DNA from: an uncultured Fusobacterium sp.
Lineage (GTDB): Bacteria > Fusobacteriota > Fusobacteriia > Fusobacteriales > Fusobacteriaceae
Length of the DNA: 64,000 nt
Reading direction: 5' to 3'
Assembly: GCA_900541465.1 (NCBI GenBank)
Contig: UQJY01000002.1
Location: 74,514 to 138,513 of the forward strand
Under the pieces are notes generated by a model. That model did not search any database and was not told the DNA's origin. It saw only the letters and a program-made list of their open reading frames with translations. The position numbers and the translations under genes were made by a program. This document shows positions 36,306 through 45,712 of the stretch, piece after piece; within the stretch, counting starts at the first letter, position 1, and each line of letters begins with the position of its first letter.

Positions 36306-37391
36306 ATGAAAATTTCAGAAATTTTAAATAAAGAAGAGCTTACAAAAGAAGATCTTCTTGCTTTAATGAAAATAGAAAATAAAGAAGAACTACAGCTTCT
36401 TTTTGATAAAGCATACGAAATAAAATTAAAATATATAGGAAATAATGTGTATTACAGAGGGCTTGTAGAATTCAGCAACATCTGTATAAAAAATTGTAAA
36501 TACTGCGGGATAAGAAGAGATAATAAAAATGTTGAAAGATTTTTAATGTCAAAGGAAGATATTCTTCAAAGTGCAGAATGGATATATGAAAATGGTTATG
36601 CTTCTATGGCTCTTCAGTCTGGAGAAAGAACAGATGAAGAGTTTATCAATTTTGTAGAGGATATTTTAAAAACAATAAGAGAAAAAACAAATGACGGGTT
36701 GGGAATAACTCTTTCTGTAGGAGAGCAGACTTATGAAACATATAAAAAGTGGAAAGATGCAGGAGCAGCAAGATATCTTTTAAGAATAGAATCTTCAAAC
36801 AGAAATCTTTTTGAAACAATTCACCCAAAAGACAGTCTTCATAGTTTTGAAAAACGTCTTAAGGCTCTTAAAGATTTAAGAAAAGCCGGCTATCAGGTTG
36901 GAACCGGGGTGATGATTGGTATCCCTGGTCAGACAGAAGAAGATTTAGTAAACGATATAATATTCTTTAAGGAAAATGATATAGATATGATAGGTATGGG
37001 GCCTTATATTCTTCATAATGAAACTCCAATGGGACAGGAATTTAAAGACAAGATACTTTCAGAAGAAAAAAGAGTTGAGCTTGGTCTTAAGATGATAGCT
37101 ATATGCAGAATTTATATGAAAGATATAAATATTGCTGCAACAACAGCTCTTCAAGGACTTGACCCATTAGGAAGAGAGAAAGGTGTTTTGGCAGGGGCAA
37201 ATATAATAATGCCCAGTGCCACAAAAACTTCAGAAAGAGGAAAGTATCAGCTTTATAATGGAAAGCCTAATATAAATGATGATGCAGAAAAAGGAAAGAC
37301 AGAACTTGAAAAAAGTTTGAAAAAAATAGGTGAAAATGTAGTTTATGGAAAAAGAGGAGATTCACCTCACTTCTTTTCAAGGAAAAAATAG
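36306..37391 (+). CDS. hydE: [FeFe]-hydrogenase maturation radical SAM enzyme HydE
   Basis: 361-residue radical SAM protein with C60-IKN-C64-KY-C67 (NICIKNCKYCGIRR), LQSGERTDEEF, RIESSNRNLFETIHP and GYQVGTGVMIGIPGQTEEDL, the order seen in HydE, which helps build the dithiolate bridge of the H-cluster. Biotin synthase and PylB are relatives, but the YYRGLVEFSNIC and PHFFSRKK segments favour HydE. ATG 36306 follows GTGGAGGAG. Neither hydF, hydG nor a hydrogenase gene is in the window. Confidence 0.85.
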   Translation: MKISEILNKEELTKEDLLALMKIENKEELQLLFDKAYEIKLKYIGNNVYYRGLVEFSNICIKNCKYCGIRRDNKNVERFLMSKEDILQSAEWIYENGYASMALQSGERTDEEFINFVEDILKTIREKTNDGLGITLSVGEQTYETYKKWKDAGAARYLLRIESSNRNLFETIHPKDSLHSFEKRLKALKDLRKAGYQVGTGVMIGIPGQTEEDLVNDIIFFKENDIDMIGMGPYILHNETPMGQEFKDKILSEEKRVELGLKMIAICRIYMKDINIAATTALQGLDPLGREKGVLAGANIIMPSATKTSERGKYQLYNGKPNINDDAEKGKTELEKSLKKIGENVVYGKRGDSPHFFSRKK

Positions 37392-37469
37392 ACTATAAAT
37401 TTTTAGTACAAATGTATTAAAAAAAATAAAAAGTTTTTTATTTGCAAGGATAATACGAATAAAAAACAT

Positions 37470-37500
37470 TTGACAAGTAATAAGTGTATAGAGTATACTC
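37470..37500 (+). promoter_or_regulatory. Sigma-70 promoter of the alanine/glycine symporter gene
   Basis: TTGACA (37470-37475), 18-base spacer, TATACT (37494-37499). The -10 lies in a 10-base palindrome GAGTATACTC (37491-37500), a possible operator. Confidence 0.65.
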
Positions 37501-37567
37501 AAGTCATGATTGAAAAATAATATATAAGACTAGGAAAAATTTTTAAATAAAGGGGTGGAAGGTATTT

Positions 37568-39058
37568 ATGAATTTATTAAATCTGTTAAAAATGCTGGTC
37601 AGTGCGGTAAATGGTTTATTATGGGGAGATTTAATTATTTTAAATATAGGAGGAGTGCAGATAGGGCTTAGTATTCTGGTAGTTATTCTTATTCCTGCCG
37701 GAATATATTTTACAATAAGGACAAAATTTCTTCCTTTCAGAATGTTTCCTGAAATGGTGAAAATTGCATTAGAACCTAAAAAAACAGAGGATAAAGAATC
37801 TATTTCAGGGTTACAGGCTCTTCTTATAGCAACAGCATCAAGAGTTGGAATGGGAAATTTAGCTGGAGTTGTTGCTGCAATTTCTTTCGGAGGTGCAGGA
37901 GCAATATTCTGGATGTGGATTGTTGCAATAGTTGGTTCTGCATCAGCATTTATTGAGGCAACACTGGCTCAGCTTTATAAAGAACCAGATCCTTTATATG
38001 GAGGATACAGAGGCGGACCTGCATATTTTATGGAGAGAATGAGACTTATAACTATTTCTGACAGTAAAGATGTTTATCCTGATATGTATGGAAATGTAAA
38101 ATATACTTCTTTTGATGGCAAAAATAAATATGCAGATGGAGCAAAATTTAGACTATTAGGTGTCTTATTTGCACTTTCAGGGCTTCTTTGCTGGGGAGGA
38201 ATAAGTCAGGTAGTTGCAAATTCTGTTACTCAATCATTTACAAATGCTTTTGGAATACCGGCAATATATACTACAGTTATTTTAGTTATTTTTTCAGCAG
38301 TAATTTTATTTAAAAAAGGTGGAACAGTTGGAGTTATTGATAAGATGGTTCCAGTTATGGGAATTTTATATATAGGGATAACTTTATTTATCCTTGTAAA
38401 AAATATAGGATATGTTCCTGAAATGTTTGCTGAAATATTTGCACAGGCATTTGGATTCAGACAGGCAGTTGCCGGAGGATTTGGGGCAATGCTTATGAAC
38501 GGAGTTAAAAGAGGATTGTTTTCAAATGAAGCTGGATCAGGTTCTGCACCATGTGCAGCAGCGGCAGCAGATGTTGACCATCCAGTTAAACAGGGGCTTA
38601 TTCAAGCATTAGGTGTATTTGTTGACACTCTTCTAATTTGCAGCTGTTCAGCATTTATTATATTATTAGCTCCTAAAGGAATTATAAACGGTTTACAGGG
38701 AATGGATTTATTACAGGCTGCAATGAATTATCATATAGGAAGTATAGGAGGAATATTTATAGCTGTAATATTATTCCTATTCAGTTTTTCAACATTTTTA
38801 GGAATAATGTTCTATGCAAGATCTAACGTGGCTTATATATTTGGAGATACAATGAAAGCTCAAAAGGGATACCAGATATTTGCACTTATTATGCTTTTTG
38901 CAGGCGGGCTGGCTCAATACACTTTTGTATGGGAATTAGGAGACCTTGGTGTTGGACTTATGACAGTATTTAACATGATGGCAATTATACCTTTATCTAA
39001 TCAGGCAATTCATGCTTTAAAAGATTATGAATTAAATTGGAGAAACAGAGAAAAATAA
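37568..39058 (+). CDS. Alanine/glycine:sodium symporter (AGCS family)
   Basis: 496-residue inner-membrane symporter with about ten helices. AGCS signatures: GLQALLIATASRVGMGNLAGV, GGAGAIFWMWIVAIVGSASA, the substrate-site region GVKRGLFSNEAGSGSAPCAA. Takes up alanine or glycine with sodium (sometimes proton). A segment of about 45 residues (TISDSKDVYPDMYGNVKYTS onward) after the YGGYRGGPAYFMERM motif is an insertion also seen in some AGCS members. GGGGTGGAAGG ribosome site; monocistronic. Confidence 0.93.
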   Translation: MNLLNLLKMLVSAVNGLLWGDLIILNIGGVQIGLSILVVILIPAGIYFTIRTKFLPFRMFPEMVKIALEPKKTEDKESISGLQALLIATASRVGMGNLAGVVAAISFGGAGAIFWMWIVAIVGSASAFIEATLAQLYKEPDPLYGGYRGGPAYFMERMRLITISDSKDVYPDMYGNVKYTSFDGKNKYADGAKFRLLGVLFALSGLLCWGGISQVVANSVTQSFTNAFGIPAIYTTVILVIFSAVILFKKGGTVGVIDKMVPVMGILYIGITLFILVKNIGYVPEMFAEIFAQAFGFRQAVAGGFGAMLMNGVKRGLFSNEAGSGSAPCAAAAADVDHPVKQGLIQALGVFVDTLLICSCSAFIILLAPKGIINGLQGMDLLQAAMNYHIGSIGGIFIAVILFLFSFSTFLGIMFYARSNVAYIFGDTMKAQKGYQIFALIMLFAGGLAQYTFVWELGDLGVGLMTVFNMMAIIPLSNQAIHALKDYELNWRNREK

Positions 39059-39074
39059 AAATATTTTAAATAAG

Positions 39075-39102
39075 AGAACTGTTGTAATTTTTCAGCAGTT
39101 CT
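39075..39102 (+). terminator. Terminator after the AGCS symporter
   Basis: AGAACTGTTG / CAGCAGTTCT stem with one G-U pair, then TTTT. Confidence 0.85.
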
Positions 39103-39216
39103 TTTATATTTTAAAATAAAAAAGAGATGAATAGAAAAATGTCAAATTTTTTCCCATTCACCCCTTAGCTTTTAACTATTAATTACAAAAATATTTTTCA
39201 CTAAAAGAAAAATTTA

Positions 39217-39516
39217 TTATTTTCTTCCTCTTTTTACAGGTTTGTTAATTCTGTCTTCTAAGTCTTTACCAACTTTAAATTTGATATATTTTTTAGGACT
39301 TATTTTTATAGCTTCCCCTGTTCTAGGATTTCTTCCTTCTTTTCTCTTAGTTTCTCTTCTTTCAAAAGTTCCAAGCCCTCTGAAGATTAAGATATCATCT
39401 TGTGTAAGAGCTTCTTTCATAGTTTCAATAAAAAGTTCAACTTGTCTTTTTGCCTCTTCTTTGCTTCTTAGGTTGGCTTTAACCATAAATAATTCTGCAA
39501 ACTCTCTTTTTTTCAT
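39217..39516 (-). CDS. hup: HU-family DNA-binding protein
   Basis: 99-residue nucleoid protein: two N-terminal helices, FRGLGTFERRETKRKEGRNP beta-arm region with the family R-x-x-R-x-x-x-NP-x-T-G pattern (NPRTGEAIKIS), and a lysine-rich C-terminal tail (NKPVKRGRK) longer than in E. coli HU. It bends and compacts DNA; HU versus IHF cannot be separated from the sequence. A leader-like region with no ORF lies upstream. Confidence 0.92.
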   Translation of the reverse strand: MKKREFAELFMVKANLRSKEEAKRQVELFIETMKEALTQDDILIFRGLGTFERRETKRKEGRNPRTGEAIKISPKKYIKFKVGKDLEDRINKPVKRGRK

Positions 39517-39972
39517 AAAATCCTCATTCTCCTTTTTTTGTGATATATAACTAACACCTAAAAGATGTTGCTACTGAAATAGATATATCTCCCTTACATT
39601 TTCCCGTAAAAATATAAATTCTGCTGTATCTTTATAATTTCATAAAAAAGTATAACTATCATTTCCTTAACCCACACAGAAGATTTAGCAGTGATAAAAA
39701 GAACTATACTATATATTTATACCATATTTTCCTATAATATTGCTAGTATTAGAATAAATTTTTTTATTATTTTTTTCTTCTGCAGAAAAAATATTGCTTT
39801 TTAATATTATTAATAGATGACTTATAAAGATTTAAAAAAATTAAAAGAATTTTAATTCATTCTAAAAAAATTTATAAATTTTAAATTCATCATATCTATA
39901 TGACTGTTATTTAAGGATTTTAGTCTAAAAAAATAAAAAATAAAAGAAAAACAAAAATCAGTTAGGAGTAAT
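39517..39972. other. 456-base region without a gene between hup and ruvC
   Basis: No convincing ORF on either strand. On the minus strand a TGGTATAAA extended -10-like element near 39718-39726 would give hup a leader of about 190 nt. The part next to hup (39540-39690) is less AT-biased than the rest (for instance CCTTAACCCACACAGAAG at about 39663-39680), which may mean a structured leader or small RNA. The part next to ruvC (39770-39960) is nearly pure A/T and shows only a weak hairpin near 39840-39856. I recognise no known RNA family. Confidence 0.4.
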
Positions 39973-40545
39973 TTATTTTTTCATTAAAAGCTCTCTGAAT
40001 TCAGCAGCAGTGAGTTTTGTTTTACCGAGATTTTTAGTGGAAATTTCAGAAGAATTTCCCATATTATATTGAAGATTTGTAAGAGAATTTATATGTGTTA
40101 CTGCTATTGCTATTGCATCGGCAGCATCATCAGGTTTTGGAATTTCTTTCATTTTCAGAAGAGTTTTTACCATAAGCTGAACTTGTTTTTTATCAGCTTT
40201 TCCATATCCTGTAATCCCTATTTTAACTTGAAGAGGTGTGTACCCCTGAATTGAAAGACCGTTTTTCTTTCCAGCAAGAAGAATAACTCCTCTGGCTTCT
40301 CCTACAGAAATAACAGTTTTATTATTTTTAAAATAAAAAAGTTCTTCTATTGCCATATGCTCTGGAGAATATTTTTTTATAATGTTTTCAATGCCGTTAA
40401 AAATTTCAAGAAGCCTCTCTTCCATCGGCAGATTTTTATCTGTGTATATACAGCCGTAATTAAGAAGATTTATTTTTTTATTTTCATATTCAATTATGGA
40501 AAAACCAACAATGGCTGTTCCCGGGTCAATACCTAAAATTCTCAT
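39973..40545 (-). CDS. ruvC: Crossover junction endodeoxyribonuclease RuvC
   Basis: 190-residue Holliday junction resolvase. First catalytic Asp in MRILGIDPGTAIVGFS, the MAIEELFYFKN acidic motif, and the C-terminal KPDDAADAIAIA acidic pair complete the active site. It cuts junctions made by RuvAB; ruvA is 3 kb away on the other side of uvrA. Divergent from uvrA. Confidence 0.96.
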   Translation of the reverse strand: MRILGIDPGTAIVGFSIIEYENKKINLLNYGCIYTDKNLPMEERLLEIFNGIENIIKKYSPEHMAIEELFYFKNNKTVISVGEARGVILLAGKKNGLSIQGYTPLQVKIGITGYGKADKKQVQLMVKTLLKMKEIPKPDDAADAIAIAVTHINSLTNLQYNMGNSSEISTKNLGKTKLTAAEFRELLMKK

Positions 40546-40714
40546 TATATTCCTCTTTTTTTATTATTTTATCTTCTACATTATACATTTATAAAAGATA
40601 AAAATCAATAACTGAAACAATTTCTATCTCTTTTTATAGATAAATATATTGTAATATGATACAATTTTAATGGAAAATAAAAGTTTTTGTAAGCATAACT
40701 GCGAGGTGATAAAA

Positions 40715-43540
40715 ATGCTTGATAAAATAGTTATAAAAGGTGCAAGGGAGCATAATTTAAAAAATATAGATGTAGAAATTCCCAAAAATAAATTTGTAGT
40801 TATAACAGGAGTGAGCGGAAGCGGAAAATCTTCCCTTGCTTTTGACACAATTTATTCTGAGGGGCAGAGAAGATATGTTGAAAGCCTTTCTGCATATGCA
40901 AGACAGTTTATAGGGCAGATGAAAAAACCGGAAGTAGATTCTATAGAGGGGCTTTCTCCTGCAATATCCATTGAACAGAAAACAACAAATAAAAATCCCC
41001 GTTCAACAGTGGGAACTGTGACAGAAATTTATGATTATATGAGACTTCTTTTTGCTCACATTGGAACTGCACACTGTCCTGTGTGTGGAACGGTTGTAGA
41101 CAAAAAAAGTGTAGAAGAGATTGTTGAAAATATAATTGAAAAATTTGAAGAAAAAGCAAAGATGACAATTCTTGCTCCTGTTGTGAGAGAAAAAAAAGGA
41201 ACTCATAAAAATCTTTTTCTTAATCTTGTGAAAAAAGGTTTTGTGAGAGCAAGAGTAAACGGAGAAATTTTGTATCTTGAAGATGAGATAGAGCTTGATA
41301 AAAATAAAAAACATAATATAGAAGTTGTGATAGACAGGCTTGTTTTAAAAAAAGAAAATCCTGAATTTGTTTCAAGACTTACCCAGTCAATAGAAGCTGG
41401 AATGGAAGTTTCCGGCGGGAAAATTATAATAAACATTGATGGGGAAGATTTTAATTACAGTGAAAACTATGCCTGTCCAAATCATGAGGATATAAGTATA
41501 CCAGAGCTTACTCCGAGACTTTTTTCTTTTAATGCTCCTTATGGGGCTTGTCCCGAATGTAAAGGTATCGGGCAGAAACTTGAAGTTGATGAAAATAAAC
41601 TTATAATCGATAAAACTCTTTCTATTGAAGACGGAGGGCTTTATGTTCCCGGGGCTTCTTCAAGAAAAGGGTGGACATGGGAAATGTTTCTTTCAATGTG
41701 CAGAGATTTTGATATAGATTATACAATTCCTGTTGAGGATATTCCAAAAGAACAGATGGATATTATTCTTCACGGGACAGATAAAAAATTCAGATTTGAT
41801 TTTGAATCAAAAGAATTTTCTTTTCATGGAATGAGAGAGTTCAGAGGAATTGTAAAAAATATGGAGAAAAGATATTATGAAACTTTTTCAGATTCTGCAA
41901 AAGAAGAGATTGAAAACAGATTTATGATTGAAAAAGAGTGTAAGGTGTGCCACGGAAAGAGACTTAAAGATGAAGTTCTTGCTGTTACAATAAATGGGAA
42001 AAATATCATAGATTTATGTCTTATGAGTGTGAAAGATTCTTTAGAATTTTTTAATAATTTAACTCTTACAGAAAAACAGGAAAAAATTGCTAAAGAAATT
42101 TTAAAAGAGATAAGGGAGAGACTTTCATTTATGATAAATGTAGGGCTTGATTATCTTTCTCTTTTCCGTCCTACAAAAACTCTTTCTGGGGGAGAATCTC
42201 AAAGAATAAGACTTGCTACACAAATCGGTTCTGGGCTTACTGGAGTATTGTATGTTCTTGATGAGCCGAGCATAGGGCTTCATCAGAGAGATAACGATAA
42301 GCTGCTTGCAACTCTTAACAGGCTTCGTGATTTAGGAAACACTCTTATTGTTGTTGAACATGATGAAGATACAATGAATCAGGCAGATTATATTTTTGAT
42401 TTAGGGCCGGGAGCAGGAGAATTTGGAGGAAATCTTGTTGCAAAAGGTACTCCAGCACAGATTAAAAGAAATAAAAATTCTCTTACAGGAAAATATTTAA
42501 GAGGAGAAATAAAAATAGAAGTTCCTAAAGAGAGAAGAACAAGTGATAAATTTATTGAGCTTACAGGGGCAAAAGGAAATAATCTTAAAAATTTAAGTGT
42601 AAAAATTCCTGTAGGAGTTTTAACAGTAGTAACAGGAGTAAGCGGAAGCGGAAAATCAACTCTTATAAATCAGACTCTTTTCCCTGTGCTTTTCAATGAA
42701 CTTAACAAAGGAAAACTTTATCCGTTGGAATATAAATCTATAAGCGGGCTGGAGCATATTGAAAAAGTTATTGATATAGACCAGACACCTATCGGCAGAA
42801 CACCACGTTCAAACCCTGCTACTTATACAAAAATTTTTGATGAGATAAGAGATATTTTTGCTCAGACAAAAGATGCAAAACTTAAAGGATTTTCTAAAGG
42901 AAGATTTTCTTTTAATGTGAAAGGCGGAAGATGTGAGGCTTGTCAGGGAGCAGGGATTGTAAAAATAGAGATGAACTTTCTTCCAGATGTGTATGTTGAA
43001 TGTGATGTATGCAGAGGGAAAAGATATAATAAGGAAACTTTGGAAGTTTATTATAAAGGAAAAACGATTTCAGATGTTCTTAATATGAGTATTGACGAAG
43101 CATATGAATTTTTTAATGCAGTTCCTTCTCTTGAGAAAAAAATAAAAGTTTTAAAAGATGTAGGGCTTGGGTATATAAAACTTGGACAGCCTGCAACAAC
43201 TCTTTCTGGAGGAGAGGCACAAAGAATAAAACTTGCTGCTGAGCTTTCAAAATCATCAAAAGGAAAAACAGTTTATATTTTAGATGAGCCTACAACAGGT
43301 CTTCATTTTGAAGATGTTAAAAAACTAATGGAAGTTTTACAAAGACTTGTGGACAGAGGAAACTCTGTAATTATAATTGAACATAATCTTGATGTTATAA
43401 AAACAGCAGATTATATAATTGATATCGGTCCAGAAGGGGGAGACAGAGGTGGAACTGTTGTTGCCTGTGGAACTCCAGAGGAGATAGCAGAAGTTAAGAA
43501 AAGTTATACAGGAAAATATTTGAAAAAGTATTTGAGATAG
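40715..43540 (+). CDS. uvrA: UvrABC excinuclease subunit A
   Basis: 941-residue DNA-damage sensor of nucleotide excision repair. Two ABC ATPase modules: the first Walker A GVSGSGKSSLAFDT near residue 32, signature LSGGESQRIRLATQ; the second GVSGSGKSTLINQT, signature LSGGEAQRIKLAAE. Zinc modules CPVCGTVVD..., CPECKGIG and CEACQGAG-...-CDVCRGKR are present. ATG 40715 is chosen because GCGAGGTGAT precedes it; an in-frame ATG 45 bases upstream lacks a site and adds residues absent from UvrA. Confidence 0.98.
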   Translation: MLDKIVIKGAREHNLKNIDVEIPKNKFVVITGVSGSGKSSLAFDTIYSEGQRRYVESLSAYARQFIGQMKKPEVDSIEGLSPAISIEQKTTNKNPRSTVGTVTEIYDYMRLLFAHIGTAHCPVCGTVVDKKSVEEIVENIIEKFEEKAKMTILAPVVREKKGTHKNLFLNLVKKGFVRARVNGEILYLEDEIELDKNKKHNIEVVIDRLVLKKENPEFVSRLTQSIEAGMEVSGGKIIINIDGEDFNYSENYACPNHEDISIPELTPRLFSFNAPYGACPECKGIGQKLEVDENKLIIDKTLSIEDGGLYVPGASSRKGWTWEMFLSMCRDFDIDYTIPVEDIPKEQMDIILHGTDKKFRFDFESKEFSFHGMREFRGIVKNMEKRYYETFSDSAKEEIENRFMIEKECKVCHGKRLKDEVLAVTINGKNIIDLCLMSVKDSLEFFNNLTLTEKQEKIAKEILKEIRERLSFMINVGLDYLSLFRPTKTLSGGESQRIRLATQIGSGLTGVLYVLDEPSIGLHQRDNDKLLATLNRLRDLGNTLIVVEHDEDTMNQADYIFDLGPGAGEFGGNLVAKGTPAQIKRNKNSLTGKYLRGEIKIEVPKERRTSDKFIELTGAKGNNLKNLSVKIPVGVLTVVTGVSGSGKSTLINQTLFPVLFNELNKGKLYPLEYKSISGLEHIEKVIDIDQTPIGRTPRSNPATYTKIFDEIRDIFAQTKDAKLKGFSKGRFSFNVKGGRCEACQGAGIVKIEMNFLPDVYVECDVCRGKRYNKETLEVYYKGKTISDVLNMSIDEAYEFFNAVPSLEKKIKVLKDVGLGYIKLGQPATTLSGGEAQRIKLAAELSKSSKGKTVYILDEPTTGLHFEDVKKLMEVLQRLVDRGNSVIIIEHNLDVIKTADYIIDIGPEGGDRGGTVVACGTPEEIAEVKKSYTGKYLKKYLR

Positions 43541-43541
43541 T

Positions 43542-43575
43542 GTTACTTTTCTTTGAACGGGCAAAGAAAAGTAAC
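43542..43575. repeat. 34-base perfect inverted repeat between uvrA and ruvA
   Basis: GTTACTTTTCTTTG and its exact complement CAAAGAAAAGTAAC flank AACGGG, beginning one base after the uvrA stop. There is no T-run after it (CCAAAAGAAATCCGCCCTG), so it is not a standard terminator. The sequence resembles a short dispersed repeat I have seen in unrelated genomes. A partial echo (GAAAAAAGTAACAAAAAAAG) lies after ruvA near 44280. Confidence 0.75.
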
Positions 43576-43640
43576 CAAAAGAAATCCGCCCTGCTGGTGA
43601 AAAATAAAAATTTAATATTTAAAATTTTTAAGGAGATATT

Positions 43641-44240
43641 ATGTTTGAATATTTAAAAGGGGAAGTAGCTTATAAAAAGCCGGAGTATTTAGCTCTTGAT
43701 GTAAATGGAGTGGGATATAAAATTTTTATATCTCTAAAAACCTATGACAGTGTGGAAGAGGGAGAAATAAAAAGATTTTTTATATATAATCATATAAAGG
43801 AAGAGGAATTTAAACTTGTGGGATTTCTTGAAGCCAAAGAGAGAAATCTTTTTGAAATGCTTTTAAGTGTAAAAGGAATAGGGGTTTCTCTAGCTCTTGC
43901 AATAATGTCTACATTTGATGTGGAAATGATAAGAGGGCTTGTTCTTCAGGAAGATTTTGTGACGCTTAAAAAAGTTCCAAAACTTGGGGAGAAAAAAGCC
44001 CAGCAGATTATTTTAGATTTAAAAGATAAACTTAAGAAACTTGATATTATTTCTATGGAAAAAACAGACACAGTTGTTTATACAAGTGTTGAAGATGAGC
44101 TTATTATGGCTCTTGAAGGACTTGGATATAATAAAAAGGATATTGATAAACTTATTGATAAAGAAGAAATTAAAAATTATAAAAATATTCAGGAAGCTAT
44201 TAAGGGAACTCTTAAAAAAATTCAGAACTCAAAAAAATAA
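43641..44240 (+). CDS. ruvA: Holliday junction ATP-dependent helicase subunit RuvA
   Basis: 199-residue junction-binding protein: OB-fold (MFEYLKGEVAYKKPEYLALD, VNGVGYKIF), two helix-hairpin-helix motifs (LLSVKGIGVSLALAIMS; LKKVPKLGEKKAQQIILDL) and the C-terminal RuvB-binding domain (about 148-195). Together with RuvB it drives branch migration. AAGGAGATATT ribosome site. ruvB is not downstream in this window. Confidence 0.96.
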   Translation: MFEYLKGEVAYKKPEYLALDVNGVGYKIFISLKTYDSVEEGEIKRFFIYNHIKEEEFKLVGFLEAKERNLFEMLLSVKGIGVSLALAIMSTFDVEMIRGLVLQEDFVTLKKVPKLGEKKAQQIILDLKDKLKKLDIISMEKTDTVVYTSVEDELIMALEGLGYNKKDIDKLIDKEEIKNYKNIQEAIKGTLKKIQNSKK

Positions 44241-44364
44241 AAAATTATAAAAATAAAATTTTATTTTTTATACAATGTGAGAAAAAAGTAACAAAAAAAA
44301 GGAAAATTTGATTTTATTTAGAATAACAGAATAAGAAGATGAAATAAACAAAGAGGTGAGACAT

Positions 44365-45669
44365 ATGAGAAAAATATTTGTGCTTGATACCAATGTGCTT
44401 ATTCACGACCCTTATTCTATTTATAATTTCAGAGGAAATGACATTTATCTTCCTATTGAAGTTATAGAAGAAATCGACAAATTAAAACAGAAACCAAATA
44501 CAGCTATTCATGCAAGAATGGCATCAAGAGTTCTTGAAGAGATAAGAAAAAAAGGAAATCTTTCTGACGGGATAGAACTTCCTAATGATATCTTCTTTAA
44601 AGTTGAAAAAACTGCAGACATTTCTATGCTTCCTGAGGGGCTTAGAAAAGATGTCATTGATAATCATATTATAGCTGTTGTAATGGGAATTAAAAAAAGA
44701 GAGCCTGACAGAAAAGTAATTTTTGTAACAAAAGATATAAATCTTAGAATAAAGGCAGATGCTGTTGGTGTTGAAGTGGAAGACTATTCAACAGATAAAG
44801 TTGTTTATGATGACCTTGATAAAGGTTATATGGAAATAGAAGTTTCAAAAGAAATTTTTGATAAATTTAATAAGAACGGAAAAATTGATATATCAGAATT
44901 TAATCCGGGATTTACTCCTACACCAAACTTTTTCTTTATTTTTAAATGCGGACAGGAAGAAACAGCCGGAAGAGTTATTGGAGATAAGGTAAAAAAATTC
45001 CTTAACGGCGATATAAATGCCTGGGGAGCAAGAGCAAGAAATCAGGAACAGAGATTTGCTATGGAACTTCTTATGGACGACAATGTAAAAGCTGTGTCTC
45101 TTGTTGGAAAAGCCGGAACAGGAAAAACACTTCTTGCAATAGCGGCAGGTCTGGAACAGGTTGTGGAAAGAAAAAAATATTCAAAACTTTATATAGCAAG
45201 ACCGATTATTCCAATGGGAAAAGATTTGGGATTCCTGCCTGGAAATGAAAAAGATAAACTTAGACCTTGGATGCAGCCTATATTTGACAATATAGAATTT
45301 TTAAGTGATGTAAAAGGTGACAAAGCCGGAGAAAAAGTTATAACAGGTCTTGAATCAATGGGGCTTTTAAAAGTTGAAGCTCTTACATACATAAGAGGAA
45401 GAAGTATGCCAAATGCTTTTATCATAATTGACGAGGCACAAAACCTTACTCCTCTTGAAATAAAAACAATTATAACAAGAGTGGGAGAAAATACAAAAAT
45501 AGTTTTTACAGGAGACCCATATCAGATAGATAGTGCTTATCTTGATGCCAATACAAATGGTCTTACTTATATGGCAGATAAACTTAAAAATGAAAAAATA
45601 GCGGGACATATTACTCTTGTAAAAGGAGAACGTTCTCCTCTTGCTGAAATTGCTGCAAAATTATTATAA
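44365..45669 (+). CDS. PIN domain-PhoH ATPase (YlaK/PhoH2-like)
   Basis: 434 residues. N-terminal PIN nuclease domain (FVLDTNVLIHDP at the start, VIEEIDKLKQ, then DVIDNHIIAV and TKDINLRIKAD supplying acidic residues) joined to a PhoH-type P-loop ATPase (GKAGTGKTLLAIAAG, RPIIPMGKDLGFLPG, IIDEAQNLTP). Fused PIN-PhoH proteins are proposed RNA helicase-nucleases. ATG 44365 is used because AGAGGTGAGA is its ribosome site; the in-frame GTG at 44356 lies inside that site. Confidence 0.88.
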   Translation: MRKIFVLDTNVLIHDPYSIYNFRGNDIYLPIEVIEEIDKLKQKPNTAIHARMASRVLEEIRKKGNLSDGIELPNDIFFKVEKTADISMLPEGLRKDVIDNHIIAVVMGIKKREPDRKVIFVTKDINLRIKADAVGVEVEDYSTDKVVYDDLDKGYMEIEVSKEIFDKFNKNGKIDISEFNPGFTPTPNFFFIFKCGQEETAGRVIGDKVKKFLNGDINAWGARARNQEQRFAMELLMDDNVKAVSLVGKAGTGKTLLAIAAGLEQVVERKKYSKLYIARPIIPMGKDLGFLPGNEKDKLRPWMQPIFDNIEFLSDVKGDKAGEKVITGLESMGLLKVEALTYIRGRSMPNAFIIIDEAQNLTPLEIKTIITRVGENTKIVFTGDPYQIDSAYLDANTNGLTYMADKLKNEKIAGHITLVKGERSPLAEIAAKLL

Positions 45670-45678
45670 ATTAAAAAA

Positions 45679-45705
45679 ACGGGGCTGTTAAATTTTTAGC
45701 CCCGT
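45679..45705. terminator. Bidirectional terminator (PhoH / nitroreductase)
   Basis: ACGGGGCT / AGCCCCGT stem, 11-base loop, A-run on the left and T-run on the right, between convergent genes. Confidence 0.92.
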
Positions 45706-45712
45706 AATTTTT

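Noticed and set aside
43542..43575. Rho-independent terminator after uvrA
   Set aside because: The stem is strong but there is no T-run on either side, so it is listed as an inverted repeat instead.
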